A stretch of 64,000 nucleotides of DNA. It comes from Candidatus Hydrogenedentota bacterium. GTDB taxonomy: Bacteria > Hydrogenedentota > Hydrogenedentia > Hydrogenedentales > CAILVY01. The position numbers and the translations under genes were made by a program. Below are positions 50,161 to 59,542 of the stretch, piece after piece. The notes under the pieces were generated by a model, which was given only the letters and a program-made list of their open reading frames with translations, made no database searches and had not been told where the DNA came from. The stretch's first letter is position 1; each line of letters starts with the position of its first letter. The stretch lies in contig JAKQOG010000020.1 of assembly GCA_029565395.1 (NCBI GenBank), forward strand, positions 1 through 64,000, written 5' to 3'.

Positions 50161-51528
50161 ATGGAAACAAATGGGGAATTCAAAGAACCTTGGAAACTTC
50201 TTTCGGAGATTGCGGAATTAGGCGATCATGCGCGTCTTCGGGAAGAAGCAGAGCGTATGGGATCACGGGAGTGCGCGCGTGCAATTTCACGCCTCAACGC
50301 GGAGGAGCAGTCTCAAGTGCTTCAGGCACTGACACCGGAAGCCGTTGCGGACCTGATGGAGGAAATTTCGGAAGAACAGGCCCGCGCGTTGATATTCCGG
50401 CTGCCGCCGGGCGTTGCAGCGCGCGTTTTTGACGCGATGCGCAGCAACACCGCCGCAGACTTGCTCGGAGGACTGGACTTTGCTGAGATCGAGGGGCTGC
50501 TTGGGCGAATGGCGCCGGAAGCGGCGGCCAATGCCCGGATATTGGTTAGTTATAAGACAGATGTTGCGGGCGGGTTGATGGTCCGTGAGTTTCTCGCCTA
50601 CCCGGTTACGTTCACGACACAGCAGGTTATCGACGACATGCGCCTTAACGCGCGCAAATATAGCGAGTACAGTATTCAGTATTCGTTCGTTACCCAGCCG
50701 GATGGTACCCTGACAGGGGTGTTGCCGTTGCGGGATTTGCTGCTTGCACCCGGCGACAAACCCATTACGGAAATCATGATCCAGCGGCCCTTATCGGTGT
50801 TGGATGAGGCCCCGCTTGAGGAACTCGAGAAGTTCTTTGAGGAACACGCATATCTTGGCGTTCCGGTGGTCGACGCGAAGGAGCGGCTGATCGGGGTGGT
50901 GCGGCGCACGGATGTTCAGGAAGCCCTGGGTAAGCGCGCCAACCGCGACTACCTGCGCAGCCAAGGCATCGTGGGCGGAGAAGAATTGCGCAGCATGCCC
51001 GTGTTGACGCGTTCCGCGCGGCGTCTTTCCTGGTTGAGCGTGAACATTGGCTTGAATGTGCTGGCGGCCAGCGTCATCGCATTTTATCAAGATACACTAG
51101 AATCAGTCATTGCACTGGCGGTATTCCTCCCCATCATATCGGATATGAGCGGCTGCTCCGGTAATCAAGCGGTGGCGGTCAGCATGCGCGAATTAGCCCT
51201 CGGCCTGGTCAAGCCCATTGATTTTCTGCACGTCTGGTTTAAAGAGGCCAGTGTAGGCATCATCAATGGTCTTGCGCTCGGCGTATTGCTGGGCAGCGTG
51301 GCATGGCTCTGGAAAGGCAATCCCTACTTGGGGCTGGTGGCCGGCGGCGCGCTGGCGCTGAACACACTCTTGGCCGTATGCATCGGCGGGTTATTACCGC
51401 TATTAGTTAAACGGCTCAAGTTTGATCCCGCCCTTGCTTCGGGGCCCATTTTGACGACCATAACGGACATGTGCGGATTTTTCTTCGTCCTGAGTTTTGC
51501 TACGGTGGCGCTTGGCCGCCTCACCTGA
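50161..51528 (+). CDS. mgtE: Magnesium transporter MgtE
   Basis: The 455-residue protein starts at ATG 50161 with TTAGGAGGA upstream. Domain order fits MgtE: an N-terminal acidic helical domain with EAVADLMEEI and MRSNTAADLLGGLD (about 1-130), two CBS domains (about 135-255, including YLGVPVVDAKERLIGVV), a connecting helix, and five transmembrane helices (about 285-455). The helix after the first has SGCSGNQAVAVSMRELALG, the conserved GNQ region at the pore. DMCGFFFVLSFATVALG near the end holds the Asp expected at the selectivity site. It imports magnesium in a gated manner, with the N and CBS domains as sensors. It stands alone. Confidence 0.95.
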   Translation: METNGEFKEPWKLLSEIAELGDHARLREEAERMGSRECARAISRLNAEEQSQVLQALTPEAVADLMEEISEEQARALIFRLPPGVAARVFDAMRSNTAADLLGGLDFAEIEGLLGRMAPEAAANARILVSYKTDVAGGLMVREFLAYPVTFTTQQVIDDMRLNARKYSEYSIQYSFVTQPDGTLTGVLPLRDLLLAPGDKPITEIMIQRPLSVLDEAPLEELEKFFEEHAYLGVPVVDAKERLIGVVRRTDVQEALGKRANRDYLRSQGIVGGEELRSMPVLTRSARRLSWLSVNIGLNVLAASVIAFYQDTLESVIALAVFLPIISDMSGCSGNQAVAVSMRELALGLVKPIDFLHVWFKEASVGIINGLALGVLLGSVAWLWKGNPYLGLVAGGALALNTLLAVCIGGLLPLLVKRLKFDPALASGPILTTITDMCGFFFVLSFATVALGRLT

Positions 51529-51610
51529 TCGAGTTATTTTTAGAGTCATACGGGGTATAGTATCCGCTTTTTCTATGCCTCGTCCTCTCGGATGTCTTAG
51601 GAAAAGGATA

Positions 51611-53074
51611 TCATACGGTGTTAGCAACAAGCTGACGATCGGTCAGGATAAGGGGGTAATCCAACAGCGGCAGGTCATGGACCTCCAGGGTTCTTTTGCT
51701 GGCGGTTGTTTTCGTTGGCGCATAGGCTTTGCCATCGAGCGGATCGATCAAAACCGGATCGGTAATAGCGGCATCTTCGGGAAATGTCAGGCGGAGAGAG
51801 ATAGTGCGCATTTTCCATTCCTGTTGAAGATTCGCGGGAAACCAACAGGCATACAATGCACGGCCGTCCCGCACGAATTCACCTTGTTGAATCAATTGCG
51901 TATCCTGATCAAGAAAAATGGGTGATAATGCAGTTGGTTTTGTTTTTGCATCGAAAAGTGCGCAGAGGCATTGATAGGCGTAGTAGGCAGGTTTTGGCGT
52001 GTAATCAGCGCCCCGTAAAAGTCCTTTGAAATTGGTCTTGCTGCGGTAATTGAGAAGATCGACGGTATGGAAATAGCTTGTAAGGGCAATGCCAAGACGC
52101 AGATCGATCAAGATGCGCCGGAGAAGCCACTTAGCCTGGGATGTCTCGGTCCAGTTGAGTTTGGAAAGCGCACCGACGCTTTCCGGGCCTCCTTGTGAGG
52201 GGCAGCCGTTTTCGCCCTGCCAGAGTTCGATGCCTTTTCGCCGTGTGCTGATTGCCTCGCGAAGCCGGAGGATCTCCCGGTCATAGTTGTCTTCCGGTAG
52301 TGCACGATAGGGGTGATAGGACACAATATCGATATGATCCGTCAGGCCGGCTTCCAGGCACGCTTCGATGTACTCCATCTTAATGCCGGAACATGCCAGA
52401 CCAATGATGGAGGCGCCGGACACTGCCTTTCGGATTACCGGGGCGGTTTGTGCAACGAGATTGACATAATCGTGCGCGTTGGGTTTGTTGGGTTGCCAAA
52501 AGTTGGAGATATTGGGTTCATTCCAAATTTCCCAGTGTTTGACGCGGGCGGCAAAATGCTCCGCCAATGCCTGAGTGAACCGGAGCCATGCCTGCATGGC
52601 CGTGTCATCATACACCGGAACCCATCCTACGGCATACTCATCCGGCGCCGAGGGGGTGTAGAGCGTGTTGCCGTATCCCAAATTAAACCAGGGTTGTATC
52701 CCGATGGCCAGCAGGGAATCCACTACATCGTCAAGCCATTTGAAATCATAGTTGCCCCGTTCTGTTTCACAGCGGCACCATCCGGTCTGACACCGCGCCC
52801 ATTTGACCCCCAATTGGGCCAAATGTTCATAGGTGCGCACCGGGTTGAAACATTTTCGATCCAAGACCTCGAACCCAACGGAAAGCGGGGAAGCTTCAAT
52901 GGATTTCGAGGGCCGCGGAGTCACCTGTCCGATTCGTTTGAGACCAAGGGCGTCCAGCACACCCGTTTTATCCGCCATGATCGGGGATGTGCTCACTGTT
53001 TCGTTACCCAAAGCCGCGCACGACAGTCCCGCTGCCGTCAATGCAAGAAATCTTCTCCGCCCGATGCTCTTCAT
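51611..53074 (-). CDS. Secreted glycosidase, GH39/GH5-like (clan GH-A)
   Basis: The 487-residue protein starts at ATG 53074 after GAGGAG and has a Tat-like signal (GRRRFLALTAAGL). A TIM barrel follows: LGVKWARCQTGW, LDDVVDSLLAIGIQPWFNLGY, HWEIWNEPNIS with the predicted acid/base Glu186, IVSYHPY, and ELWQGENGC with the predicted nucleophile Glu288. The order fits clan GH-A enzymes such as GH39 (xylosidase/iduronidase-like). A C-terminal beta domain (about 390-487) ends the protein. Substrate unknown. It is convergent with mgtE and divergent from the ceramidase-like gene at 53258. Confidence 0.82.
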   Translation of the reverse strand: MKSIGRRRFLALTAAGLSCAALGNETVSTSPIMADKTGVLDALGLKRIGQVTPRPSKSIEASPLSVGFEVLDRKCFNPVRTYEHLAQLGVKWARCQTGWCRCETERGNYDFKWLDDVVDSLLAIGIQPWFNLGYGNTLYTPSAPDEYAVGWVPVYDDTAMQAWLRFTQALAEHFAARVKHWEIWNEPNISNFWQPNKPNAHDYVNLVAQTAPVIRKAVSGASIIGLACSGIKMEYIEACLEAGLTDHIDIVSYHPYRALPEDNYDREILRLREAISTRRKGIELWQGENGCPSQGGPESVGALSKLNWTETSQAKWLLRRILIDLRLGIALTSYFHTVDLLNYRSKTNFKGLLRGADYTPKPAYYAYQCLCALFDAKTKPTALSPIFLDQDTQLIQQGEFVRDGRALYACWFPANLQQEWKMRTISLRLTFPEDAAITDPVLIDPLDGKAYAPTKTTASKRTLEVHDLPLLDYPLILTDRQLVANTV

Positions 53075-53257
53075 GAAACTCTCCTCAAAATGTTAAGCAC
53101 CATAACAGATCCATAGACTAACTGGCTGCGTCCTTTAATTGCATCTTTGCTCCCAATGACATAAGCTTTGGATGAAAAATATTATGTGACAGATGCTATC
53201 CATTGTTGAGCGGTTCAAAAGGCTTTTCGTTTGAACAGCAAAGAAAGGGAATAAAAA

Positions 53258-54670
53258 ATGAGTGATCAGCACCGGGCACTTTTCCGGATCTGCCTTGTTG
53301 CGTCCGTTTTGACGGGTATGATTGGCATGAAAACGGCAGGGTGGGCAGATCCTCCCATAGAGGTGCGGATTGCCACATTCGACATTGACGTTACCCCGCC
53401 GATAGGTTCGTTTTTGGCGTATGATCCCGTCATAGGCCAGGGGGAATTGGGACTTCGCGCGCGCGGAGTAGTATTGATGGGCGCAGACAAGCCCATCGTT
53501 TTGTGCGCGCTGGATTGGCTTGGCATTGGGAGCGGGGGATATGACGCATTCCGTGAGGCGCTTGCAGAGGCCGCCGGCACCGATGTGAATCGCGTGGCAG
53601 TCCACACCCTGCACCAACATGACGCGCCGGGCTGCGATTTTACGGCGGAACAGATTTTAAAGGATCAGGGGATAGCGCCTCATCGGTATGAAGGAACGTT
53701 TCAGCGTGAAGTGATCCAACGTTTGTCCAAAGCGGCGCATGAGGCATTGGATCATGCTCAACCCGTGACGCACCTGGGATTGGGAAGCGCGCCGGTGAAG
53801 GAAGTGGCTTCCAACCGGCGAATTGTGGGGCCGGACGGCAAGGTGGGCAAGGCGCGGTATACCGCATGCAAGGATCCCGTATTGAAAGCGGCCCCGGAGG
53901 GGGTGATTGATCCACTCGTATCATTGATCAGCTTTTGGAACGGAGAATCGCCCGTGGCGGTGCTCAGCTATTATGCGACGCATCCGCAGAGTTACTACCG
54001 CACGGGAATCGCCAACCCGGATTTTCCAGGCATTGCGCGTTTTTTCCGGCAGTTAGCCGTGCCGGATGCTCTGCATATTCATTTTAATGGCGCGGGCGGG
54101 AATGTTGGCGCGGGAAAATACAATGACGGCGCGCACGAGAACCGGCTCGTGCTGGCGGAGCGGCTTGCGGATGGAATGCGCCGCGCATGGGAAGCCACCG
54201 AGCGTTTTCCCCTAACGACAAGCGATGTTCACTGGTCCGTTCTTCCTGTGGCATTGCCGCCCGGTGCGCATTTGAACGAAGAGGAATTGATAGCCCGGAT
54301 GCGTGCAGAGAAGGACATGACCATCATCGAGGATTGCGCCAGGAAAGTGGGGTGGCTGCGCCGGTGTAAAGCGGGAATCCCCATTAATGTTTCGTGCCTG
54401 ACCTTGGGCCGTGCGCGCATTCTGCATCTTCCCGGAGAACTCTTTGTGGAGTATCAATTGAATGCAAAGGCAGCGCGTCCGGATCTTTTCATTGCGATGG
54501 CTGCCTATGGCGACTATACGCCCGGCTATATCGGCACCACGGTTGCCTACGAACAGGGAGGATATGAAGCCAGCCCGAGGTCGAGCAATGTCGCCCCGGA
54601 AGTGGAGGGGGTGCTCATGGACGCTATCCGGAAATTATTGGATGTGAAAGAAGCGGTTAAAAAACCATAA
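53258..54670 (+). CDS. Neutral/alkaline ceramidase-like protein
   Basis: The 470-residue protein starts at ATG 53258 with AAAGGGAA upstream and has a signal-type N-terminus (FRICLVASVLTGMIGM). It matches the N-terminal domain of neutral/alkaline non-lysosomal ceramidases: FDIDVTPPIGSFLAYD at the start, ARGVVL, HTLHQHDAPG (116-125, the expected zinc-binding His region) and YYATHPQSYY. The bacterial versions of this domain often have no ceramide hydrolase evidence and occur widely near glycosidases. It lacks the C-terminal Ig-like domain of true ceramidases, so it may hydrolyse another amide or ester. It is convergent with the acyl-CoA dehydrogenase gene, with a 20-bp gap. Confidence 0.78.
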   Translation: MSDQHRALFRICLVASVLTGMIGMKTAGWADPPIEVRIATFDIDVTPPIGSFLAYDPVIGQGELGLRARGVVLMGADKPIVLCALDWLGIGSGGYDAFREALAEAAGTDVNRVAVHTLHQHDAPGCDFTAEQILKDQGIAPHRYEGTFQREVIQRLSKAAHEALDHAQPVTHLGLGSAPVKEVASNRRIVGPDGKVGKARYTACKDPVLKAAPEGVIDPLVSLISFWNGESPVAVLSYYATHPQSYYRTGIANPDFPGIARFFRQLAVPDALHIHFNGAGGNVGAGKYNDGAHENRLVLAERLADGMRRAWEATERFPLTTSDVHWSVLPVALPPGAHLNEEELIARMRAEKDMTIIEDCARKVGWLRRCKAGIPINVSCLTLGRARILHLPGELFVEYQLNAKAARPDLFIAMAAYGDYTPGYIGTTVAYEQGGYEASPRSSNVAPEVEGVLMDAIRKLLDVKEAVKKP

Positions 54671-54690
54671 TGTGCCGTTCAACCGCTTTG

Positions 54691-55890
54691 TTATAGGAGT
54701 GCGGCGCCTTTTATCGTCATGATCTCGTTGGTCGCATCCATAATCTGGAGTAGTTTGGCATCGCGCATATACTTTTCGAGCGTATATTCCTTTGAAATGC
54801 CATAGCCCCCAAGAATTTGCACCATCTCGACCGTGTGTTTCATGGCCATGTTCGTGGCGAAGACCCGCGCGGCGGCGGACATCTTAAGATCGCCGAGACC
54901 CGTGTTGCCCAGCACCCAGGATGCTTTCCAGAGCAGGCCGCGCGCGGCTTCGATGGCTTGGAAGGCCTCGAATAGCCGAAATGACATGGCTTGATGCTGC
55001 ACAATCGGCTTGCCAAACTGAACACGCTCCTTGGCATAGGACAATGCCTCTTCATAGGCCGCGCGCAGCAGCCCGAGCGCCAGATAGCCCACCCCGATGT
55101 TCCCCACCGTCTTGATGGCATTGTGAATCATCGGATAATGATCGCCGGACGGCATGATCATGTGATCCTCTGGAATTTGCGCGGCCTCAAACGACACTTC
55201 GGCCTGATTCAGTGCGCGCAAGCCTATTTTATCCAGGGCTTTGCCGCGCGTGACGCCTTCACCCAATGGCACAAGGAACACTCCGGAACCACAGATCCCC
55301 TTCGAGGAATCCATGCAGGCAAACACCAGATAAAGATCGGCAATGCCGCCGTTGCTCACAAAACTGGATTTCGCGCCTTGGAGAGTATATCCATTTGCAC
55401 TCTGGACAGCCGTGGTCTCGTGATGCACGCAAGGATCATGATAATTACTCCCGTCCGAGCCGATATTCGGCTCTGAACTGCCCCAGGCCGAGATATGCTG
55501 TGCTTCGGTGTCCTCGCAAAACGGTCTTACGTATGCCTCGATTAAACCGGTCTGATGAGGGGCCAGCACACTCAGGAATGCAGGCGCCACCGATGCCGCC
55601 AGCAATCCCGCAGCAATGCCCGCGCCGCCCGCCGCCAGTTCTTCCCACACCAGGCCCCTGGTCACCGGATCAAGCCCAAGCCCGCCATGCTCTTCCTTGA
55701 TGCCCATCTTGTGGAAACCCAGTTGATAGGCCAGCCGCATCGTATCGCGGAAAATAGTACTTTTGAAGACTTCATCCGGATCCGCCATGCGGTCCAATTC
55801 GATTTCGGCCGGACGCACCACCTCGCGCGCGAATCGCGCCGCCATGTCGCGGATTGCCACCTGGTCTTCAGTCAAATCAAAATCAATCAT
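54691..55890 (-). CDS. Acyl-CoA dehydrogenase
   Basis: The 399-residue FAD enzyme starts at ATG 55890, which overlaps by 8 bp the stop of the upstream acetoacetate decarboxylase-like gene. Motifs are AWGSSEPNIGSDGS (substrate/FAD region), VQFGKPIVQHQAMSF (helix G region) and MVQILGGYGISKEY near the C-terminus. The catalytic base expected near KYMRDAKLLQI is not certain; this stretch shows Asp-Ala where many family members have a Glu earlier. It oxidises an acyl-CoA ester to the enoyl form. The pair with a decarboxylase suggests a short pathway for a branched or cyclic acid, not general beta-oxidation. The longest frame (to 56145) runs inside the upstream gene and was not used. Confidence 0.88.
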   Translation of the reverse strand: MIDFDLTEDQVAIRDMAARFAREVVRPAEIELDRMADPDEVFKSTIFRDTMRLAYQLGFHKMGIKEEHGGLGLDPVTRGLVWEELAAGGAGIAAGLLAASVAPAFLSVLAPHQTGLIEAYVRPFCEDTEAQHISAWGSSEPNIGSDGSNYHDPCVHHETTAVQSANGYTLQGAKSSFVSNGGIADLYLVFACMDSSKGICGSGVFLVPLGEGVTRGKALDKIGLRALNQAEVSFEAAQIPEDHMIMPSGDHYPMIHNAIKTVGNIGVGYLALGLLRAAYEEALSYAKERVQFGKPIVQHQAMSFRLFEAFQAIEAARGLLWKASWVLGNTGLGDLKMSAAARVFATNMAMKHTVEMVQILGGYGISKEYTLEKYMRDAKLLQIMDATNEIMTIKGAALL

Positions 55891-56653
55891 GGCCGAATTC
55901 CCAATCGGTCCTCGAAAAGGAATGCGGCAGAAACGCCTCCGGATCAACTTCCGCCAGCACGGTTCCGGGCAACAAGCGGTTGGTGCTGGTGAAATAATAC
56001 GAGGCGATGACCTGCTTACACACAATCTCGCTCCACGGATCATACGGTGATTCCGCGAAGACGATTTCCCCCGCGCCCATCTCAAAACAGTGATAGTCGA
56101 ATTCGTTTCTCTGCCGCACCAAGAGCACCGGACCATCAAATCCACGGCTCAGATCGGACGCCGGCATATATTTAAACAAGAAATTAGGACCTACTTTCAG
56201 CGGCGGCTCATCAAGCTTTACGGCGAGTTGCGCACGCACCGTGACAAACCGTATCCCGTGGCGTTCAATCCAGCCTTCCGCCGTGTCCCCTTCGCGATGC
56301 AACGCAACGTTGCCAAGTTTCTTGGGGAATCCATAGATGTTGCGGCCATTGTGCATGCGCGCCTCGTCATTCAGCGGCATGGACAGACAGTAGTTGCCCG
56401 CCTCGCCCTGATACTGACACCGGACAAAAATCGCACCCTCCTGATAGCTCGGCCCAAGGTTCGTTTCGGGAAAATCCGCGATGTAACACAAGGCCCAAGG
56501 CTCCGCCGCGGGTTCAAGCGGAGGCGGCAGCAACCGCGCAATGACCGCCGGGTCCGTTTCGTAGAGTATTCCCAGCATCCGCGCCCCGGGAAATTCGCGC
56601 ACCGCGCGATCAAAATACCGATCCATTTCCTCCGGTGTCTTTACAAAACCCAT
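55883..56653 (-). CDS. Acetoacetate decarboxylase-family protein
   Basis: The 256-residue protein starts at ATG 56653 after AAGGGAG; the longer frame from 56719 lacks an SD. The ADC signature is NIYGFPKKLGN, with Lys111 and Lys112, one of which forms the Schiff base in acetoacetate decarboxylase. LLPPPLEP and PWALCYIADFPET precede it, as in family members. The set is complete, so an enzyme is likely, but the family also includes cyclases and hydrolases with other substrates. Translation is coupled to the acyl-CoA dehydrogenase. Upstream lies the tail of the GH9 gene, 129 bp away, containing a copy of a 39-bp element also found before the FG-GAP gene. Confidence 0.82.
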   Translation of the reverse strand: MGFVKTPEEMDRYFDRAVREFPGARMLGILYETDPAVIARLLPPPLEPAAEPWALCYIADFPETNLGPSYQEGAIFVRCQYQGEAGNYCLSMPLNDEARMHNGRNIYGFPKKLGNVALHREGDTAEGWIERHGIRFVTVRAQLAVKLDEPPLKVGPNFLFKYMPASDLSRGFDGPVLLVRQRNEFDYHCFEMGAGEIVFAESPYDPWSEIVCKQVIASYYFTSTNRLLPGTVLAEVDPEAFLPHSFSRTDWEFGHD

Positions 56654-56751
56654 TGCATTCTCCCTTCTTACATCCGTGTGGTTTATCTCTTCGATACACT
56701 TCGCACCAACATGCAGCAATACGTCCTAGAACCACCGACCCTCTCTCAGGG

Positions 56752-56790
56752 ATGTCATTGGACCAGAATTCATTGCCGGACTTCAACTGT
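56752..56790 (-). promoter_or_regulatory. Duplicated 39-bp element, copy A
   Basis: Thirty-four of 39 bases match the copy at 60881-60919. On the minus strand it reads TTGAAG, then about 18 bp, then TCCAAT, so it could carry a weak promoter for the ADC/acyl-CoA dehydrogenase pair. It overlaps the last eight bases of the GH9 gene and lies about 100 bp before the ADC start. Confidence 0.5.
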
Positions 56791-59542
56791 GACCGAGACT
56801 TGAGAGCATGAGCAGGTAGTAGGCGTTATGGGGCAACCATGGCTCGGCAGATTCGGCGCCGGGCGGGCTCCCAGGACCGGATCTCAGATCGAACCACGGG
56901 CGGTCCGAGTTGTCCGGCGGACGGATGATGCCATTGGGTATCGCGCCGGGCACGGCGCCGCGTTCATGGCCGGGAATTTCGGCGTAAAGATGATGAAAAT
57001 AAATCCGTTCCGACGTTCCCATGCCTTCGAACATGCACAGGTCCAGCGGGTTCATGCCAAGGATCCAGTGGACTTGGTTCGCGGCGTGCGATCCCAGGCG
57101 TGTAGCCAGTTCCGGTTCGTCCTGAAACACGGATGCGGTCAGATTCGCCGCCCAGGCTGCGGACAGGTACGCGCTGTTGCTTCCGCCGAACCAATCATCG
57201 CGGGCCTTAAAATAAAACGGGGCGCCGCCGGTGTAGTTGCGCAACAGCCCAAAAGGATTGTCCGCAAGGCGAAATGACCATGCGAAATAAGCGCGCAGAC
57301 TTTCCCGGATGCGTCCGCGTAATGGCGACGTCGGAACTTCCAATGCGAAGCGCGCCAGGGCTGCCGGGATCACGCCTTCATCCACAATTTTCATCTCGGG
57401 CGGTCCGCCCGGGGTTCGCGCAAACCAGCCCGCGAGCGCAAGGCTTCCGCGCTTGCCCGCGAGCGCAAGGCTTCCGCGCTCGCCCGCGTTCGTGTTCTGG
57501 AGTTCAAGCAGCTTGCCGGCAATTCGCTCAGCCATCGAAAGGTATCTTGCCTCGCCGGTGCTCCGCCACAACTCGATCGCAGCGAAAACCTGCCGAGGCT
57601 CGTACGCGGCCAGAATGCGTTCTTCATACACGGCCCAGAGTTTCCGGGCGGCGTCGAGGTACACGGGTGCATTAAGACGCCGCCCCAAGACCGCCCACGC
57701 GGCAATGGTGTAGGCGCCGAGGTCACTGGGGTCATTAGTATTTATAACACGATCATCCCGGTTGCCGGGGATGCCGTCGGTGTCGTGCTCCGGAATGCCG
57801 TAGTAGTCGATGTCATTGGTGACATTCATCCAGATATGGCCCGTAGCCGGGTCCACCATCTTCCGCATCCAGTCCGCACCCCATACGGCTTCATCCAGGA
57901 TATCCGCCTGGTGATTGCCGTCGCGGTCCATCGTATCGAAAAAGGCCGGATCGCTCTCGTAGGCGCACATCATTGCGTAGACGGAAACGGGCGTGTTATC
58001 TCCCATATGCTTATGCATATCCCCGGCGTTGTGATAGCCCCCCGTGACATCTACATGACGTCCATCTGGAAGCTTGGCGTCATCCATGTGACACGGCCCA
58101 TGCCAACCCGGCACCTCGCACCCACACCGTTGAATTGAGTAAAAGCGATACGCCAGGTCAGCCGTCTCGTGCAGATGAAGACGAGGGCCGACATGTACGG
58201 AAACGTCCTTTGCCTGTGTATCGGCTATCCCCGCTTCCAGCGTGTACGTGCCAGGATCAATCTCATTTACAATGCCCGCGAAGTAGTAGCTTCCCCAATC
58301 GCTGCCGTGTTCGCCTTCGACCCGTCCAATCGGGATAAGCGAACCCTGATAGGCGGTTTGCTGTTGATTTTTTAAGGCAAACCTGCCGATGCCATCAGCG
58401 GGAAAGAACGTCGATGCAACAACGAAGCGCACGGGGCCGCCCGCATCGTAGCCAACTTGGTCCGTATAAATATGAACATTCGGTTTCCTCTCGGCAAGGG
58501 GAATGAGTTCGACGGAGCGAATACGCCATGTACCGGACTGTGGTGGAAACGTCAGCATGAGCAAAAGATGATCCGCATCCGCCATACAGGGGAAACAGGC
58601 CGTTGTAATCAGTGTTTCGCCCGCAAGAATGCCCGCAGGCTCCAGAGAATAGTCCTGTTTGATCTGTCCACGCGCCCCATATTGACGCACTACGATTCCC
58701 GGCGCCGGCAGATCGTATTGTTTGAGGTGCACACGCGCGACAAAACTTCCGGGGACGTCCTCCTCCGGGATGAGCACGGGCGTGGCCGAAAGCAGGAATG
58801 CGCCCTCCCCCTTTCTCACTATCAACCCATGCTCGCCGTCTTGGTCTTCTACCGCGAAAGAACCCTCCGACTGAGGTGTGGCCGTGTCCGGCACAATCAT
58901 CCTGCGCCAGCCGCGGGGCGTATGGTTCTGTTTCTCATCGTTCGCGGGCGGATCGAGGAACTGAAAATCACCGTTGGTCAGAATCGATTCCGATGGGAAC
59001 ACCCTCAGATCGTCGAGCGTTATCAGTGCATCATCTAGCGAAACATCGATGTTGCACGCCAGCCCTTCAATGGGTTCCTTCATTGTTATGTCGCAGGCGC
59101 CATAGATCCAGCCCGCTTTGTCCGGATCGCTTCCAGGTTCTTGGGAACGCGTTCGTGCGATGATCTTGTGCCGGCCGCGCTCTTGACCTTTCCCGTCAAG
59201 CAGAACACAGTCAATCTGATATCCCGCGCCTTCCGCTTTCATCCACACTTCCGCGCGATAGTGGTCCGGCGTTGGCAGGAGATGCGGCGTTTCAAACAGT
59301 GAAAAACGGTTTTGTGCTCCGCGTCCGTCAATCACCAACGCAGGGCCCATATCACGTCCCGCGTCTTGCTGCCATGTTCCCTGGACGCCATGCGGAAACG
59401 GAGCCAATGTGCCGTTGTCACCGTCAAGCACTACTACAGCCGCCGCCCATGCGCCTGAACTTGCGCCGAACACAATGAGACTGGTTGTCAGTATGAGCCC
59501 TGCGGCATAACGGTTTCGAGCAATGGAGGGTGCAGCGTTCAT
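56783..59542 (-). CDS. Secreted GH9 glucanase/cellulase-like enzyme
   Basis: The 919-residue protein starts at ATG 59542, overlapping the upstream FG-GAP gene as ATGA, so translation is coupled. It has a signal peptide ending SSGAWA. Residues about 35-370 are beta-rich modules, then an Ig-like CelD-N domain (HIYTDQVGYDAGG ...). The (alpha/alpha)6 catalytic domain has DVTGGYHNAGD with the predicted base Asp, LDLCMFEGMG, HERGAVPGAIPNG and SAEPWLPHNAYYLLML, where Glu fits the usual TNEVAIDYNA acid. Beta-1,4-glucan or xyloglucan is the likely substrate. A 27-bp in-frame repeat near 57429 adds GSLALAG twice. A CBM3-type module was not recognised. Confidence 0.8.
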   Translation of the reverse strand: MNAAPSIARNRYAAGLILTTSLIVFGASSGAWAAAVVVLDGDNGTLAPFPHGVQGTWQQDAGRDMGPALVIDGRGAQNRFSLFETPHLLPTPDHYRAEVWMKAEGAGYQIDCVLLDGKGQERGRHKIIARTRSQEPGSDPDKAGWIYGACDITMKEPIEGLACNIDVSLDDALITLDDLRVFPSESILTNGDFQFLDPPANDEKQNHTPRGWRRMIVPDTATPQSEGSFAVEDQDGEHGLIVRKGEGAFLLSATPVLIPEEDVPGSFVARVHLKQYDLPAPGIVVRQYGARGQIKQDYSLEPAGILAGETLITTACFPCMADADHLLLMLTFPPQSGTWRIRSVELIPLAERKPNVHIYTDQVGYDAGGPVRFVVASTFFPADGIGRFALKNQQQTAYQGSLIPIGRVEGEHGSDWGSYYFAGIVNEIDPGTYTLEAGIADTQAKDVSVHVGPRLHLHETADLAYRFYSIQRCGCEVPGWHGPCHMDDAKLPDGRHVDVTGGYHNAGDMHKHMGDNTPVSVYAMMCAYESDPAFFDTMDRDGNHQADILDEAVWGADWMRKMVDPATGHIWMNVTNDIDYYGIPEHDTDGIPGNRDDRVINTNDPSDLGAYTIAAWAVLGRRLNAPVYLDAARKLWAVYEERILAAYEPRQVFAAIELWRSTGEARYLSMAERIAGKLLELQNTNAGERGSLALAGKRGSLALAGWFARTPGGPPEMKIVDEGVIPAALARFALEVPTSPLRGRIRESLRAYFAWSFRLADNPFGLLRNYTGGAPFYFKARDDWFGGSNSAYLSAAWAANLTASVFQDEPELATRLGSHAANQVHWILGMNPLDLCMFEGMGTSERIYFHHLYAEIPGHERGAVPGAIPNGIIRPPDNSDRPWFDLRSGPGSPPGAESAEPWLPHNAYYLLMLSSLGHS
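57429..57482. repeat. 27-bp in-frame direct repeat, palindromic, inside the GH9 gene
   Basis: Two 27-bp units (57429-57455 and 57456-57482) differ at one base and are followed by a partial third (CCCGCG). Each contains GCGAGCGC and GCGCTTGC or GCGCTCGC around a 9-nt loop, so each is a palindrome. They code GSLALAG twice in a surface loop of the catalytic domain. Confidence 0.85.
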
